NCBI GenBank assembly: GCA_951213105.1
Contig: OX578147.1
Coordinates: forward strand, 127,425,822-127,489,821
Direction: 5' to 3'
Length of the DNA stretch: 64,000 nt
Source: Amaurobius ferox
Taxonomy: Eukaryota > Arthropoda > Arachnida > Araneae > Amaurobiidae
Shown here: piece by piece, positions 43,948 through 55,554 of the stretch
How the letters are laid out: each line of letters starts with the position of its first letter
How positions within the stretch are numbered: the first letter of the stretch is position 1
Notes under the pieces: generated by a model
Told to the model about the DNA's origin: nothing
The model's input: only the letters and a program-made list of their open reading frames with translations
The model's database searches: none
Translations under genes and position numbers: made by a program

Positions 43948-44650
43948 CTAGAAAATAGATTAAGAAAGGAAGTTTACTTTGTATCAATACCTACAATGTT
44001 CCGAGTAAAGTTCATAATCACACCAATAATTGTGAAAAGAAAGGTCTTCGAGTGTACTCTTTAAGTCTATCTGTAGTAAAGGGACCATGCCTGATCGAAA
44101 TAAAGTGACTGCAGCACCACTACAGGGGAATTAAATAATTTAGGATACTGAACTGATCCACAAACGAGATAGACTAAAAAAAACACCCAATTATGAAGTT
44201 GTAGAGCATTGTCTTATAACTGTTCCACACCAGAAACGGACGAAACGCGTATTCCGGAAGCAATAAATGTCGTTCAAAAAGCCGTATCATCAAAATCTAT
44301 AATAATACGGTGGCATCTGCAATGCTTATCAAAATACGCATTAAAATTCTTTCTCGAATTCAAACGTGTATTATTGATGACAGAGGCTATATTGAACAAT
44401 ATGTACATTAGATTCCAGTGCATGCAAGTAATGCTTATTTCAGCATCCGTATATAAGGCAGCTACTCACAAATAATCCTTTTGTGTACAGACACACAGAT
44501 GTCACGCTAAAAATAGCATTTATCGTATTCTAGAATACTGGAAACATGTAGGTCCGTTGAAAACTCGATTTTCAAATTTTGTTACGATTTCAATACTTTC
44601 CCCCATACATTACCATGTATTGAAAGGAAATTAAAAATTCGACGTGGGCA
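43948..44650. repeat. Antistasin-exon flank block
   Basis: Closely parallel to 58840-59480 and, less so, to 50480-51060. It includes ACGAAACGCGTATTCCGGAA, ATGACAGAGGCTAT and ACATTAGATTCCAGTGCATG. An 88-codon plus frame at 44209-44475 is shared with 59092-59310 but is broken in the 50.7 kb copy. The right end carries a hairpin element terminus (44578-44630). Confidence 0.7.
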
Positions 44651-45633
44651 GCGTATGACTGTCTTTGCAAACTCATATTCATAATAAAGTAAATTATTTA
44701 AAGCTCCAGAATTCTCCATTGTAGTAAATAAGTTAAATATGAGTCCAATATCCAGCTTCGTTTTCAGTATCTAATGTCATACGCAACGTAGAACCCCAGA
44801 ATACTGATCTTTCTGTATACTCCTTCTATTATATCCAGCTTGCAGTCTTTATAGTATATTTTCTTTTTTATTAGGCAAGTTAATGCATTTTAAAACTTTG
44901 CCATTTTCTCAAAATTCCATGAAACTTAAAATATCTTCAAAACGGTTTATCATAGAATAACGGAGTTGGTTATTTATTTCGTTGTCTTTCATTTCAGGTT
45001 TTGATGATTTTTCAGGAAATTAAAAAAAAGGCTTATTCTGTTACATCAAATCGTACCCTAATCTAATCAGCACTGTGATTTACCTGACAAAATTTAAAAA
45101 TTTAATAATATTTTAACTACAATGAATAATATCGTCAGCTCCACAAAATTCCATAAACTTTGATATCTCGAGAATGGTCAAGTCTAAAATTATGTATTTA
45201 ATTGTCGTTAAAAATTACGCATACATTATACATGTAATCAATACCTTTCAGCGTGTTTAACCTATTTTATCTTTGATTCATTTTAGCGAATCGTACCAAG
45301 ATCTAACAAGCACCAGGGTAAACCATGATAGAATTAACTACCAAATTTTGTGAAATTTCATCGAATAATTTATTAGGTATAGTGGATATTTGCATTTCAC
45401 ATACATACAAACAGACGGATGTATACATACACACACACACACATATGTCAAGCTAAGAATAGTGTAATTGCCTTCTAGAATATCCGAAATGTGTAGATTC
45501 GTGGAAATCTCAAGTTCTTATTTTCATCCCGATTTCAATACTTCCCCAATACATTACCATGTATTGCTGGGATAGTATAATCTGATATGAGCAACGTTTA
45601 ATTTTCCTTCCCTTATTTCATGACCTTGTAACG
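44651..45633. other. Intron, repeat fragments only
   Basis: 45350-45620 parallels 37180-37450. No exon seen. Confidence 0.4.
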
Positions 45634-45911
45634 TCTATATAACCTCTTCTTCTTCTTCTATCTTCGACCCAGACAGTCCAATTTACTCAGGGTGTGAGGT
45701 ATCTGTTTAGACGGCCAGGAAGTGCCACCCCATTGAGACCGGAACCCTCAGGAAGACGTATTCACCGGGCCGCACCCTCCTTCTCCTACCACCAACCTCT
45801 CGAACGGACTAACAAATCCACATATTTAACGTGCCCCTACTCTGCATGAACACATGGGCAGTTTGGGGCAGCGGCGAGAATCAATGGAATGTCTCACCCC
45901 TCTATATAACC
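45634..45911 (-). mobile_element. SINE copy with 11-bp target duplication
   Basis: TCTATATAACC occurs at 45634-45644 and 45901-45911. The SINE body between reads on the minus strand with an (AAG)n tail next to the left duplication. Its 5' end retains the box-B region of the tRNA-like head (TTGATTCTCGCCGCTGCCCC), so this copy was tRNA-headed. The paralogous site at 37438-37480 lacks the SINE. Confidence 0.85.
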
Positions 45912-47960
45912 CTTGTTTATTATTTCCCTTAATTGCATTCTAATTTATGTTTTACTTGTATTCACCTGTTTATCATTTCCCTTAGTTGCGTTCTAATTTA
46001 TGTTTCTCTTTATATTAACGATTTCTGTGTGGTTCCGTTTTGTAGACCAGTCACCGAGCCAAGTAACATTTCTGCGGTCATGCAGATCGGTAGAATTAAG
46101 CTTCGGATCGTGAATGAGAGAGGGATGTTGGAATGAGAGAGGGATGTTGGAATGAGAGAGGGATTTTGGAATGAGAGAGAGAGTTAACTGACGTCGCTAC
46201 GAGTCGAGTTGCTGTGTGAATGCGAAGGTGTTGGAAGGTTTGCATCCATTGGTGCATGCTACTAGTGTTGGTATTACTATATTCGAAATTATCTAGTACT
46301 ACAAGTCGTCTAGAACAAGATCTCGAAGCCCACGGATGCAGTTGGTAAGAATCGCCTATTTATGTCTAGTACACGTGAGATTGCGTAGAAACAGTTTTTA
46401 TCACCAGGCCCGGTCGAAATGCAATATTGTTCTTTAAAATTAAACTACGGTAACGTGTAATACTGGTAGTTTGGTATATGTGTATCTTCATTTGATGTTG
46501 CCAGCTGTTGTATTATTATTGCATGCACAATAAATGTGTCTCAGTTGAAAATCCTGAATCAGTGTGTTATTCCAACGGACCGTAAAGCTTCAGAACCATT
46601 AAGATGTGGAGTTAGGTCACTTTAAACTGACGACCGAATAGGTCTCAATACTTTACAATAACATTCCAACAGGGGGTCGCCCCCCCCCATAAATGACGAA
46701 CTTCATATGAGCTAAAGGTCATAGACTTTATAATCTATTATATTTTATTTAATTGCAAAAAAAGTCGTGGATACTCATTTGAAATTATATTTAGCGTACA
46801 GTTTTATTACATCTCTATTTGCATTTTATTTGCAACTTAAAACATTTTACAACGTTGCTAACTCTTGAAAACAGAGATATCTTCGATAACACTGCCTTCT
46901 AGAGAAATTATACTGCTGGTATTTGTTTCGTCGTCTAAAATTACAATAGAAAGTATCCTTTTATGAATGCAGTTTAGAATATTTACTGTCATATTGTAAA
47001 GCAATTTTTTTGGTCCAAAGTGGCCCAAAAGTTTAAAAAAAGCATGTTCTGTTATTCTACTGTTCCGAATCGTACTAAAATCTAATCAGTCCTGCAAGTG
47101 ATATCCACCGATGCCCCAAACTTTTACATGACGTGATTTTCGACAAGAATCCAATATTTTCCCTATACATTACTATATTTTGAAGGGAAAGTGAAAAAAA
47201 AGAGGATTATACTTTGTTTTTTCCTTGCATAAATCATTAGGCTTCTGACATTCCCCGATTTAAATATATGTACTCAGTATCATTTGATTTTGCCAATTTG
47301 TTAAGAAGTATCGAGGTCCGCGTATAAAAAGTAAAACTTCCAATACCTCGAGTACATCTTATAACAACTCCTAATCCAAAAGGTTAAAAATACACACAAA
47401 GAATTTAACGTTTAATTACTTTTTTTCCATTTTACATAAATAAATATATAAAATAAATATAAAATGAAGATTGGCTAATAAAGATTGTGAGTAAAGTATT
47501 ACTAGCATTAGCTCCTAATCCCTTGTTGACAGGTTTCGGGCGTGGTTTTTCTGGCTTTTCTGAAATCAAAAGGGCATATTAACTTCACATAAAATTGCTG
47601 TAAACATAAAATGTAATTAACACAAAATACGATTATAGACAATATCCTTATAAAATAAGAAGCATGCAATAAATTATTTCAAATTCTAGATTGACTTAGA
47701 AAGATTATAAGTGAATTAAAACTGTATCGACTTTCTCAAATCAGAATCCCTTGAGTAGATTGTAAATTTTTGTTCTTCTTTTCTTTTGCAAATCATGAAA
47801 ATTTTGCAAGAAAAATTTTGAAAAACATGCTCTGTTAGTCCAAATGATAAAAAAATTTGAAAAATCTTTATCTTTGGTCAAAACGATCACAATAATAAAA
47901 TGTTTCCCTTTATTTTAAAGGGCTTGAGAATATATTTCGATTTGTACCAAGTTTTACGAT
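45912..47960. repeat. Segmental duplication block C
   Basis: Parallel to blocks A and B (words as given there). It starts with sequence equivalent to the unbroken Jockey target site (45985-46030). A short local repeat GAATGAGAGAGGGATGTTG lies at 46112-46180. It carries the linker exon at 47503. Confidence 0.85.
47503..47559 (-). CDS. Linker exon (57 nt)
   Basis: Acceptor TTTTGATTTCAG, donor GTAATACTT. Phase 1, coding K-P-E-K-P-R-P-K-P-V-N-K-G-L-G-A-N-A after the split residue. It is longer than its paralogues by what looks like an internal duplication of K-P-x-K-P. Still in frame. Confidence 0.7.
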
Positions 47961-49568
47961 GTACCTTCTCTAGAGACTAATGACATCACAAACCCAAAAA
48001 TTGTACGACGGATATTTTTTATTACAATGATTCAAACTGTTAAATTTCGTGATCATTTGGATATAGATTGCATTTATGCATAATATGGCATTTTTGACAA
48101 TTTAATATGTTATTTGTAATACCGTCTATAATAGATAAGATCTATCTCACAGTCTCTTTAATCAATAGAAATCACGTGATTGCTTTCTTACCTGTTCTCA
48201 TCATCCCCTACTCTAGTGCCATGCCCAATTTTTCTGAGAATTTATTTAATTGGTTACAACTCTTTCCCTACCCCGTTTCAGCCTTGCATTGATTGATAGG
48301 TCATCAATCAATACCACACCAATGTGTCATTGCGATGACTGGAACTTCTACTTCTGAAAAATTTGCAATCAGAAGTTAAACACAAACAGAAGAAAAAAAG
48401 ACGCACCCTACGCCGGATTGGCAACCTTCTTTCTGTGGCAAAAAATGTCAGTTCAGTTGAAAATCTTTTTTCCAAAATATATCCTTTCCAAATAATATCT
48501 TTTCCTAAACATATGCTTTCAGATAATAAATTTTGCCCATTTTAATAAATGAACGATACGTATTAAGCGATATTTTACTATAATATATAATAGTTCATAG
48601 ACCTTAACCGAGGAATTCGTATTTGTACGTAATAACGAGAAATTCATCTTAACAGATGCCGTCTTAATGAGAGTTCACTGTAATAAAGGAAGATGCGTGT
48701 ATGTTTGTGTATCCGTTTGTGTCATCTGTAGCGGAAAATCTAAGCGTCGTACGGCAATAAAATTTGGTATAGAACTTGAATCCAAACATGAAACACCTCA
48801 TGGATATTTATTTATTCTAAATAGATTTTTAATTATTATATGTTGAAGTTCCATTTTTAACGATTGTCTCACAAATCAGTTTCTTAGTAATAGAAAATAT
48901 TATCGCAGAGTTTCCACTTTATATTTTTCGTGATTTGAAGACATTTACGAATTTAAAATTTCGATATATGAAATTGACTGACAATCCGATCTTCATAATT
49001 TAACAGCAGCTGCTTTGAATATTATACACAACTCCAATACAAACTTTTGTTCCTACAGTCGTCAATTAATTAATTGTGATTTGTATAAGGTCTCATCATA
49101 ATTTTAAAATTGTGCTATATCAGAAGAACGGAACTCCACTTTTGACCGTTAACTAACTGGACAGGGTGTCTCTTCTTTGTTCGTTTCATACGTGAACGAG
49201 AAAAAACAAAAATAAGTTTGCACTCGAGGTGAGTTGAAATGTTGCATACAGCCTGCTCATGACATCACAAAATAATTTCATTCGTGGATCTTTCAGAAGC
49301 ATATGTTTGGAACCACGGAGTGTTAGTAGCTGGTTGCTATGAAAAGCAGAATATTTGGATACACAGACATTTTCATGTATTACTAGAAAATGTACCCTTC
49401 GTTGCTCGACATTTATGATGAGCAGAACATTGTTCCTGTTTTCGCTTATTAGTGCTTTTAAATAAAAGTATTATTTTTCCAGAATTTCAGATTCATTCTT
49501 GTATCTTGAAAATACACTCATGATTCCAAAGGATACGTCGCAACAATATTGTACAGATAACTTTACTA
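47961..49568. repeat. Intron; 48830-49560 duplicates 41771-42550
   Basis: 47961-48820 has no recognised content; the frames at 48107-48292 and 48363-48545 lack support. From about 48830 it is the paralogue of 41771-42550. Confidence 0.6.
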
Positions 49569-49641
49569 AAACGTTCGTTTGTTTGTTTGTTCGACCCAGA
49601 CCGTCCGACCTACCCGAAAGTGTAAGGTATCTGTAAACGTT
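49569..49641 (-). mobile_element. 59-bp SINE 3' tail with 7-bp duplication
   Basis: On the minus strand, AGATACCTTACACTTTCGGG and GGTCGGACGGTCTGGGTCG are followed by (AAAC)n. AAACGTT flanks at 49569-49575 and 49635-49641. It sits at the very start of the minisatellite. Confidence 0.7.
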
Positions 49642-50222
49642 AGTAAAGAGCAAAAAACATTCTTGCATCGTCTGTTTAGAACAAAAAACATTCTTGCGTC
49701 ACCCGTTTAGAAAAGAAAACATTCTTCCGTCGCCCTTTTAGAACAAAAACATTCTTCCGTCGCCCTTTTAGAACAAAAACAATCTTTCATCATCCTTTTA
49801 GAACAAAAATCATTCTTCCGTCGCCCGTTTAGAACAAAAACATTCTTCCATCATCCGTTTAGAACAAAAAACATTCTTCCGTCGCCCGTTTAGAACAAAA
49901 AGTATTTGTCCATCATCCGTTTAGAACAAAAAACATTCTTCTGTCGCCTGTTTAGAACGAAAACAGTCTTCCATCATCCGGTTAGAACAAAAACCATTTT
50001 TCCGTCGCCCGTTTAGAACAAAAACATTCTTCCATCATCCGTTTAGAACAAAAAACATTCTTCTGTCGCTTGTTTAGAACAAAAACAGTCTTCCATCATC
50101 CGATTAGAACAAAAACCATTTTTCCGTCGCCCGTTTAGAACAAAAAGCATTCTTCCGGCGCCCGTTTAGAACAAAAAACATTCTTCCGGCGCCCTTTTAG
50201 AAAAAAAAACATTCTTGCGTTG
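49642..50222. repeat. Minisatellite, about 19 units of 30-31 bp, with higher-order structure
   Basis: Same unit as at 42551. In the right half four-unit blocks of 122 bp repeat (CTGTCGC at 49941 and 50063). Within a block, GTCGCC-type and ATCATCC-type units alternate. Confidence 0.9.
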
Positions 50223-50385
50223 CCCATTTAGAGTAACAACTACAAAAATATACCGTTTCTGTATTTACCATAGGGATACGCAATCCATAAAGTTTAAAGA
50301 GACAACTGCTGTGAAGCATAGTATGAGAAAGAAAAAATCTCATTGGAAACTTTTTCCTAGCGTGATTCCTTATGATTATAAATAC

Positions 50386-50475
50386 CTTTACACACGCAAG
50401 TTGGACATTTTCGGCCGGGAGGAACTGAAGCAGCACATCCTTTATTGCATTTCAGGACACTGCAGCCAATTGGAA
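50386..50475 (-). CDS. Antistasin-like exon AS4 (90 nt)
   Basis: Acceptor CTGTTTTGTAG, donor GTATTTATA. Phase 1-1, 30 residues, six cysteines with the C-x4-C-x3-C-x9-C-x2-C-x-C spacing. It starts V-P-I-G-C-S-V-L-K-C and has G-C-A-A-S-V-P-P-G-R-K-C. It is close to AS2; the flanks on both sides are paralogous. Confidence 0.75.
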
Positions 50476-51630
50476 CTACAAAACAGATTGTGAAAGAAAT
50501 TTATTAAACACTCTGTATCTATACATAGAAGGTTCCAAGGAAAGTTCATAATCACACCAATAACTTTGTAAAGAACACTTCCAGTGTACTCTTTAAGTCC
50601 ATCTAAAATAAAGAGACCATGCCCGATCGACATAAAGAGATGGAAGCGCCACTAGAGGGGAATTTAAAAATCTAGAATAATGAACTGATCCGCCAACGAT
50701 TAATGTCAATCAAAATGCCATATTATCAAGGTCTCTAACACGCTGACACCTGCAATGCTTGTCAAAATGCACATTAAAATTTTTTCTCGAATTCAAATGT
50801 GTATTATTAATGGCAAAGCCTATTTTGAACAATATGTACATTAGGTTCTAGTGCATGTAAGTAATGCTTATTTCAGCATCCCTGAATAAGACAGGCATTA
50901 CGAATAATCCTGCTGTGTACAGACACACAGATATCACTCTGAAAATAGGGTTTTTTCGTGTTCTGAAGTACTGGAAACGTGTAGATCCGTCGAAAACTCG
51001 AGAACTTATTTTCATCCCGATTCTGATACTTTTCCTATACATTACCATGCATTGCAGATAAGGTATAATTCTGATGTATTCCGAACATGACCTACTCCAT
51101 TGACTCAAATTCAATTCCCGTCTCTTTCACAATGCAATGAATTTAATTGCACAAAATTGCATGGATACCTGTTTAAAATTGCACCGAATTCGTGGTTCTG
51201 CTTTCGTTTTCATTTGGAGACTGGCCGCATTATCAAAGTCGGTGTGGCAAAAGAGCTAAAAAAACATAAATATCGCGAGAACGGTTCAAGCTAGAGTAAT
51301 GGAGCGTATCTTATTATTTTTTCGGGCACAAATTACGTATAAAACAATAGTTTATTTGATACATTTAGGCATATTTGGTTTTTTATTACAGATTTTGGAG
51401 ATTTTTATTTATTTATTCTTTTATTCATTTTAAGTGGAGACTGTAGATAAAGTCGAAAGAACAGAACATAAAAAGTATACAACATAAAATACCAGAATAC
51501 TAAACAGTAATGTAACTAAACAGTAGCATGTCAAGTGCTATAAAATATACTTTTTTTTTTAAATTAGTAGGGGTCAAAATATAAATATCAATATCAGCAC
51601 AATATGTTGTATCAGCATAATATGTTCATC
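50476..51630. repeat. Antistasin-exon flank, then unassigned intron
   Basis: 50476-51065 parallels 43960-44640 and 58840-59480, ending in a hairpin element terminus. 51066-51310 parallels 59490-59760. After that only AT-rich sequence; 51400-51445 resembles part of the Penelope-like element at 24578-24650. Confidence 0.6.
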
Positions 51631-52154
51631 AAAAAATCACAACCCTTCATAAAGTTACGAAATTAGCCTTTTCTTATGTGATTTCTCATTAGAAAACGAT
51701 TGACATAAACTTTAGAACGCTAGCATGAACCGTTCTCGAGATATTGCACATTTTTCAAATAAATTTATCAAAAATTGACATAACAAAATATTAACTATTG
51801 TGAAATATGTTCACTTTTCATATGTAATATGCGATAAATTGGGTGACATCATTCTCGTGGATCTAGTTCGTTCTATTCATGAGAAAATATATTTTGGGTA
51901 ATACTTTTGTAGTTGGACGCCAATAGTCATTTATCTGCTATAAGAATAACTTATTTATCCGTCCATAACGCTTGGCGAGATTTTGGCGACGAATTTGGCG
52001 GAATGTCACCAATTTAGTGACTGTTTTAAATAGCCAAATGCGCAATTCGACGTTAAATCACAGTACCGTGGATCTTAAACTTTATTTTTCTTACTGTAAA
52101 ATGAGTAAATTCATTGCATTATATAAGGAAAGTCATGTGCTGTTCACATCAGAT
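51631..52154 (-). mobile_element. Helitron-like element, partial (family H)
   Basis: Contains GAACCGTTCTCGAGATATTG, GGATCTAGTTCGTTC and GGCGACGAATTTGGCGGAAT. It ends GGAAAGTCATGTGCTGTTCA and CATCAGA at 52154. The hairpin half is missing. It stops 18 bp before a plus-strand micro-exon. Confidence 0.6.
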
Positions 52155-52171
52155 TTTTTCTCTCGTTTCAG

Positions 52172-52210
52172 CAAAGCCGAGACCTGCACCAGATGGAAGA
52201 GGACCGGAAT
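52172..52210 (+). CDS. 39-nt Pro-rich micro-exon on the plus strand
   Basis: Acceptor TTTTTTCTCTCGTTTCAG and donor GTGAGTATAA on the plus strand enclose 39 nt in phase 1, coding A-K-P-R-P-A-P-D-G-R-G-P-E. Length, phase and the A-K-P-x-P start match the minus-strand array, but it runs the other way. It belongs either to an inverted segment of the same gene, now unusable by that gene, or to a separate plus-strand gene. Confidence 0.65.
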
Positions 52211-52363
52211 GTGAGTATAACAGGCTTTCATATTTTTACGCAAATTGAATGTGATAATCGAGAAGAACATTGTGATATTTTAATCATTGCATGTGCGTTT
52301 AGTGTACTTTTTAATTATTCTATAAATAAATTTTATGAACGTAACGTGTCTCTGTCGTTTCAG

Positions 52364-52402
52364 CTGAGCCAGGACCTCCGCCGGACGACTATGAACCTGA
52401 AA
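52364..52402 (+). CDS. Second plus-strand 39-nt micro-exon
   Basis: Acceptor TCTGTCGTTTCAG, donor GTTAGTATA. Phase 1, coding A-E-P-G-P-P-P-D-D-Y-E-P-E, clearly of the P-P-P-x-Y-x-E-P type. It lies 153 bp after the first plus-strand exon. Both are more acidic than the minus-strand members. No third exon was found up to 52970. Confidence 0.65.
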
Positions 52403-52974
52403 GTTAGTATAGCAACTTTTGCTTTTACTTATTAATCTTTTTATCACACAAGTTGCATTGGGTAGTATGATTCCAGAAAAATATCGTCCCATTTGCAGAT
52501 CCCACTTCGACGAAAAGAGCTTGCCTGTTCCGTCCCAGCAGCTCAACGGTAGAGCCTCGGCTGGCCAGTACAAAGATCCGTGGTGGGATTCCCGTTTTGG
52601 GTAGCAAAGCTGTTTACAATATATCCATAACAAATCAGCCCATGTCGGTTAGTGCAAAAATGTCGAAGATCTAAAAGTGACCCCAGAATGACTAGCACGG
52701 ATTCAGTGGACTCTGGTATATTGATCGCCAATATCAATTTAGGAGGACTACGATCAAGTAGGAAGCTAGTACGGAGGATAAAAATAGTATCAGGATGCTA
52801 ACCTGAGCTGAAAATAGCTGCAGGAGGACAGCCAGATTGTCAGATGCACGCGAATATAACATTAAAGGGTGGAGAATGCAGAGACCAACCACTTCGACAA
52901 TGAGAATTCCAGTACTTCAACAGTATTGCATTTTTCTTGATTATATCAATTGCAGTTTTCAGGTTTAAACATTA
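52403..52974. other. Moderate-GC segment, not recognised
   Basis: 52470-52920 is less AT-rich than average and holds overlapping short frames on both strands without recognised homology. Possibly an unclassified retroposon body. Confidence 0.3.
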
Positions 52975-54870
52975 TTATTATTATTATTATTGCCATTTTC
53001 GGGGATTATTAATATTTTCAATTTATTGCGTTATTTTTTTTATTTTGGCAAAGATTGTTGAAACTCATATATAGTACTTAGTACTTGTAATCTTCTACAA
53101 ATGCACGAGTATATATATCTTCTATTATAATATTAGTGCAGGTATATTGGCATATATTTTGATATATATTGGCATATATTGTAATGAATTACGGCCTTCT
53201 GGTTTAAAGATTATGAAGATTATTGATATTTTCAATGTATTACGTCTTCTGTTTTATTTTGGCAAAGGTCTTAGATACTCATATGTTGTAGTACTTATAA
53301 TCTTCTACTAATACACTGGTATATCTTCCAATTTTTGTGAATATAAGTAGTACGGGTCATATACAATTTAAGTACTTTTCTTTTGCATTTATTGATTCAA
53401 TTTCATATTTTTTGTGAATTTGTTTACAAACGGGACCGGTATGTTTTATTCCTCAGATCTGCCCGTGAAGATAATTTTGCATAGCAGGAACAGATATTCT
53501 TAAACTTCTTTTAAGAAACATTAAATTAAATATTTTAATAGAATATTTTGATTAACAATGTCATTTAGTATACTATAAGAATTTGCACATAATTCTGAAT
53601 TTTAAGTTTCTTTGTATTATATACTCCTTACGAAAAACGGGTATATTGCTAGTATATAATATAAAAGAACTTAAAATTTACAATCATGAGGAAATTCCTA
53701 TAATATTTTAAATGACATTGTTATTCAAAGCATTGTATTAAAATATTTAAATTAATTCTCCAACAAAGAAGTTTAAGAATCTTTATTCTTGCAATACAAA
53801 ATTATCTTCAAGGGAAGATCTGAAGAATGTAATATCCTGATCCCGCTTGTAAACAAATTTACAAAAAAATATTAAATTAAATCAATATATGCCATGCCAA
53901 AATAAAAGCACTAGAATTGTATGGAAAGATATACTCGTACTACTTATATTATCAAATATTAAAAGATATACTCATGTATTAGTAGAAGATTACCCATACT
54001 ACAATATATGAGATTCAAAAATATTTTCCAAAATGAAACAAATAACGTAATAAAGTGAAAATATCAATAATCCGCGTAATCTTTAAACCCGAAGGCCGTA
54101 ATTGATACCACTATATGCCGAAATAAAAATGAAAGAACTAAAAAGGTATGGGAAATATACCTGTACTACTTACGTTCTCGCCGGTTAGAAAATATACCCG
54201 TGTATTAGTAGAAGATTACCCGTACTACATAGCCTTCCTTACGTTCTTCGTGCGGAATATACGTATAATATAAAGGAAACATAAAATTCATAATCATGTG
54301 AGAATTCCCATACTATTCTAAATGACATGGTTATTCAAAACATTCTATTAAAATGTTTAAATTAATGCTCCTAAAAAGATGTTTAAGAATCTCTGTTCTC
54401 GCTATACAAAAATTTTCTTCACAGGCAGATCCGAAGAATAAGCCTGGTCCCGTTCGTAAACAAATCTACAAAATATATGAAATTAAATAAATATATGCCA
54501 AAATAAAAGGGCTAAAATTGTAGAAAATGACCCGTATTATAATATATGAATTTCAAAAATATTTGCCAAAATAAAATAGATGACGTATAAAGTGAAAATA
54601 TCAATTATCCCTTCAAGCTCAAAACTTGAGGGCCGATTGATTCCAGTATAAGCCAAACTGAAAGCGCTAAAATTGCATGGGGAGATATAACCGTACTACT
54701 ATATTCTCGCAGATTGAAAGATATACCCGTGTACTAATAAAATATTACCCTTACTATAATATATGAGTTTTAACCGTTTTTGCCAAAATAAAACTGCTAA
54801 CGTAATGGATTGAAAATATCAATAATTTCAGTAATCTTTAAACCTAGAGGCCGTAATGGATATAATCCAG
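52975..54870. repeat. Large foldback region, about 1.9 kb
   Basis: 52975-53625 reappears as its reverse complement at about 53655-54120 and again at 54270-54870. Examples: left TTTACAAACGGGACCGG and right CCCGCTTGTAAACAAATT; left ATTACGGCCTTCTGG and right GAAGGCCGTAATTGAT; left TATTTTGGCAAAG and right GCCAAAATAAAA. Two right arms in tandem face one left arm. Non-coding. Confidence 0.75.
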
Positions 54871-55298
54871 ACAAAAATGCAATTTCGATAAAAATTTATT
54901 TTATATACATGTCTTTACTATTTAAATCGGGAAAGATGTAATAAAAATCGTCTGCTGCATAAACACATTAGCTTTAAACCCGTTGCTAAGCGACATGATA
55001 TCATTTTCTTCAAATAAATTTACGGGAAAAAATATCGTCTCCATAATGCTATGTCTATGGAAGGTTTAATTGTGCGTTTCTAATTAATATCCAGATAACC
55101 TCTGGTCCTAGAATCTCAAAACATGGACTAAATTTTAAGTGGAGCTATTCCAAGGCTACCAACAAATTTTCCTGAAATTCGGTTCAGCCATTCTCCCGTG
55201 CTGATGAGACAGACAGACAGATTTTCAATTTTATTTAAAAATACATAAATAAGTATAAAATTGAGATTGACTTATAAAGATTATGAGTGAAACATTAC
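54871..55298. other. Intron, nothing recognised
   Basis: Right part (55240-55298) resembles the 3' flank of the linker exons at 41332 and 47503 (AAGATTGACTTATAAAGATT). Confidence 0.4.
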
Positions 55299-55346
55299 CA
55301 GAACTTGCTCGAGATATCCTGCTACCTTGTTTCGCGCTTGACTTTT
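55299..55346 (-). CDS. Linker exon (48 nt)
   Basis: Acceptor TTTTGTTTTCAG, donor GTAATGTTT. Phase 1, coding K-S-S-A-K-Q-G-S-R-I-S-R-A-S-S after the split residue. Flanks are paralogous to the other linker exons (TTAACTTCACATAAAATTGC upstream). The Pro content is lost in favour of Ser. Confidence 0.65.
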
Positions 55347-55554
55347 CTGAAAACAAAAAGGTATATTAACTTCACATAAAATTGCTGCGAAATGCAATTA
55401 ACATAAAATACGATTATAGGCAATATTTTTATAAGAAGTATGCAATAAATTATTTCTAAATCTAATTTGACTTGTAGAGTATAAGTAAATAATAAATAAG
55501 AGTGTAAGATTAGAGTAATTTTTATTTTAATAATTTAGAGTAATGATTTAGAGT

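Noticed and set aside
44209..44475. Protein-like frame conserved at 59092-59310
   Set aside because: The two sites are segmental duplicates, so similarity is expected at DNA level; the third copy at 50.7 kb is broken by indels and no splice or start context fits.
49642..50222. CRISPR-like regular repeat
   Set aside because: Units are contiguous with no unique spacers, and the genome is animal; it is a minisatellite.
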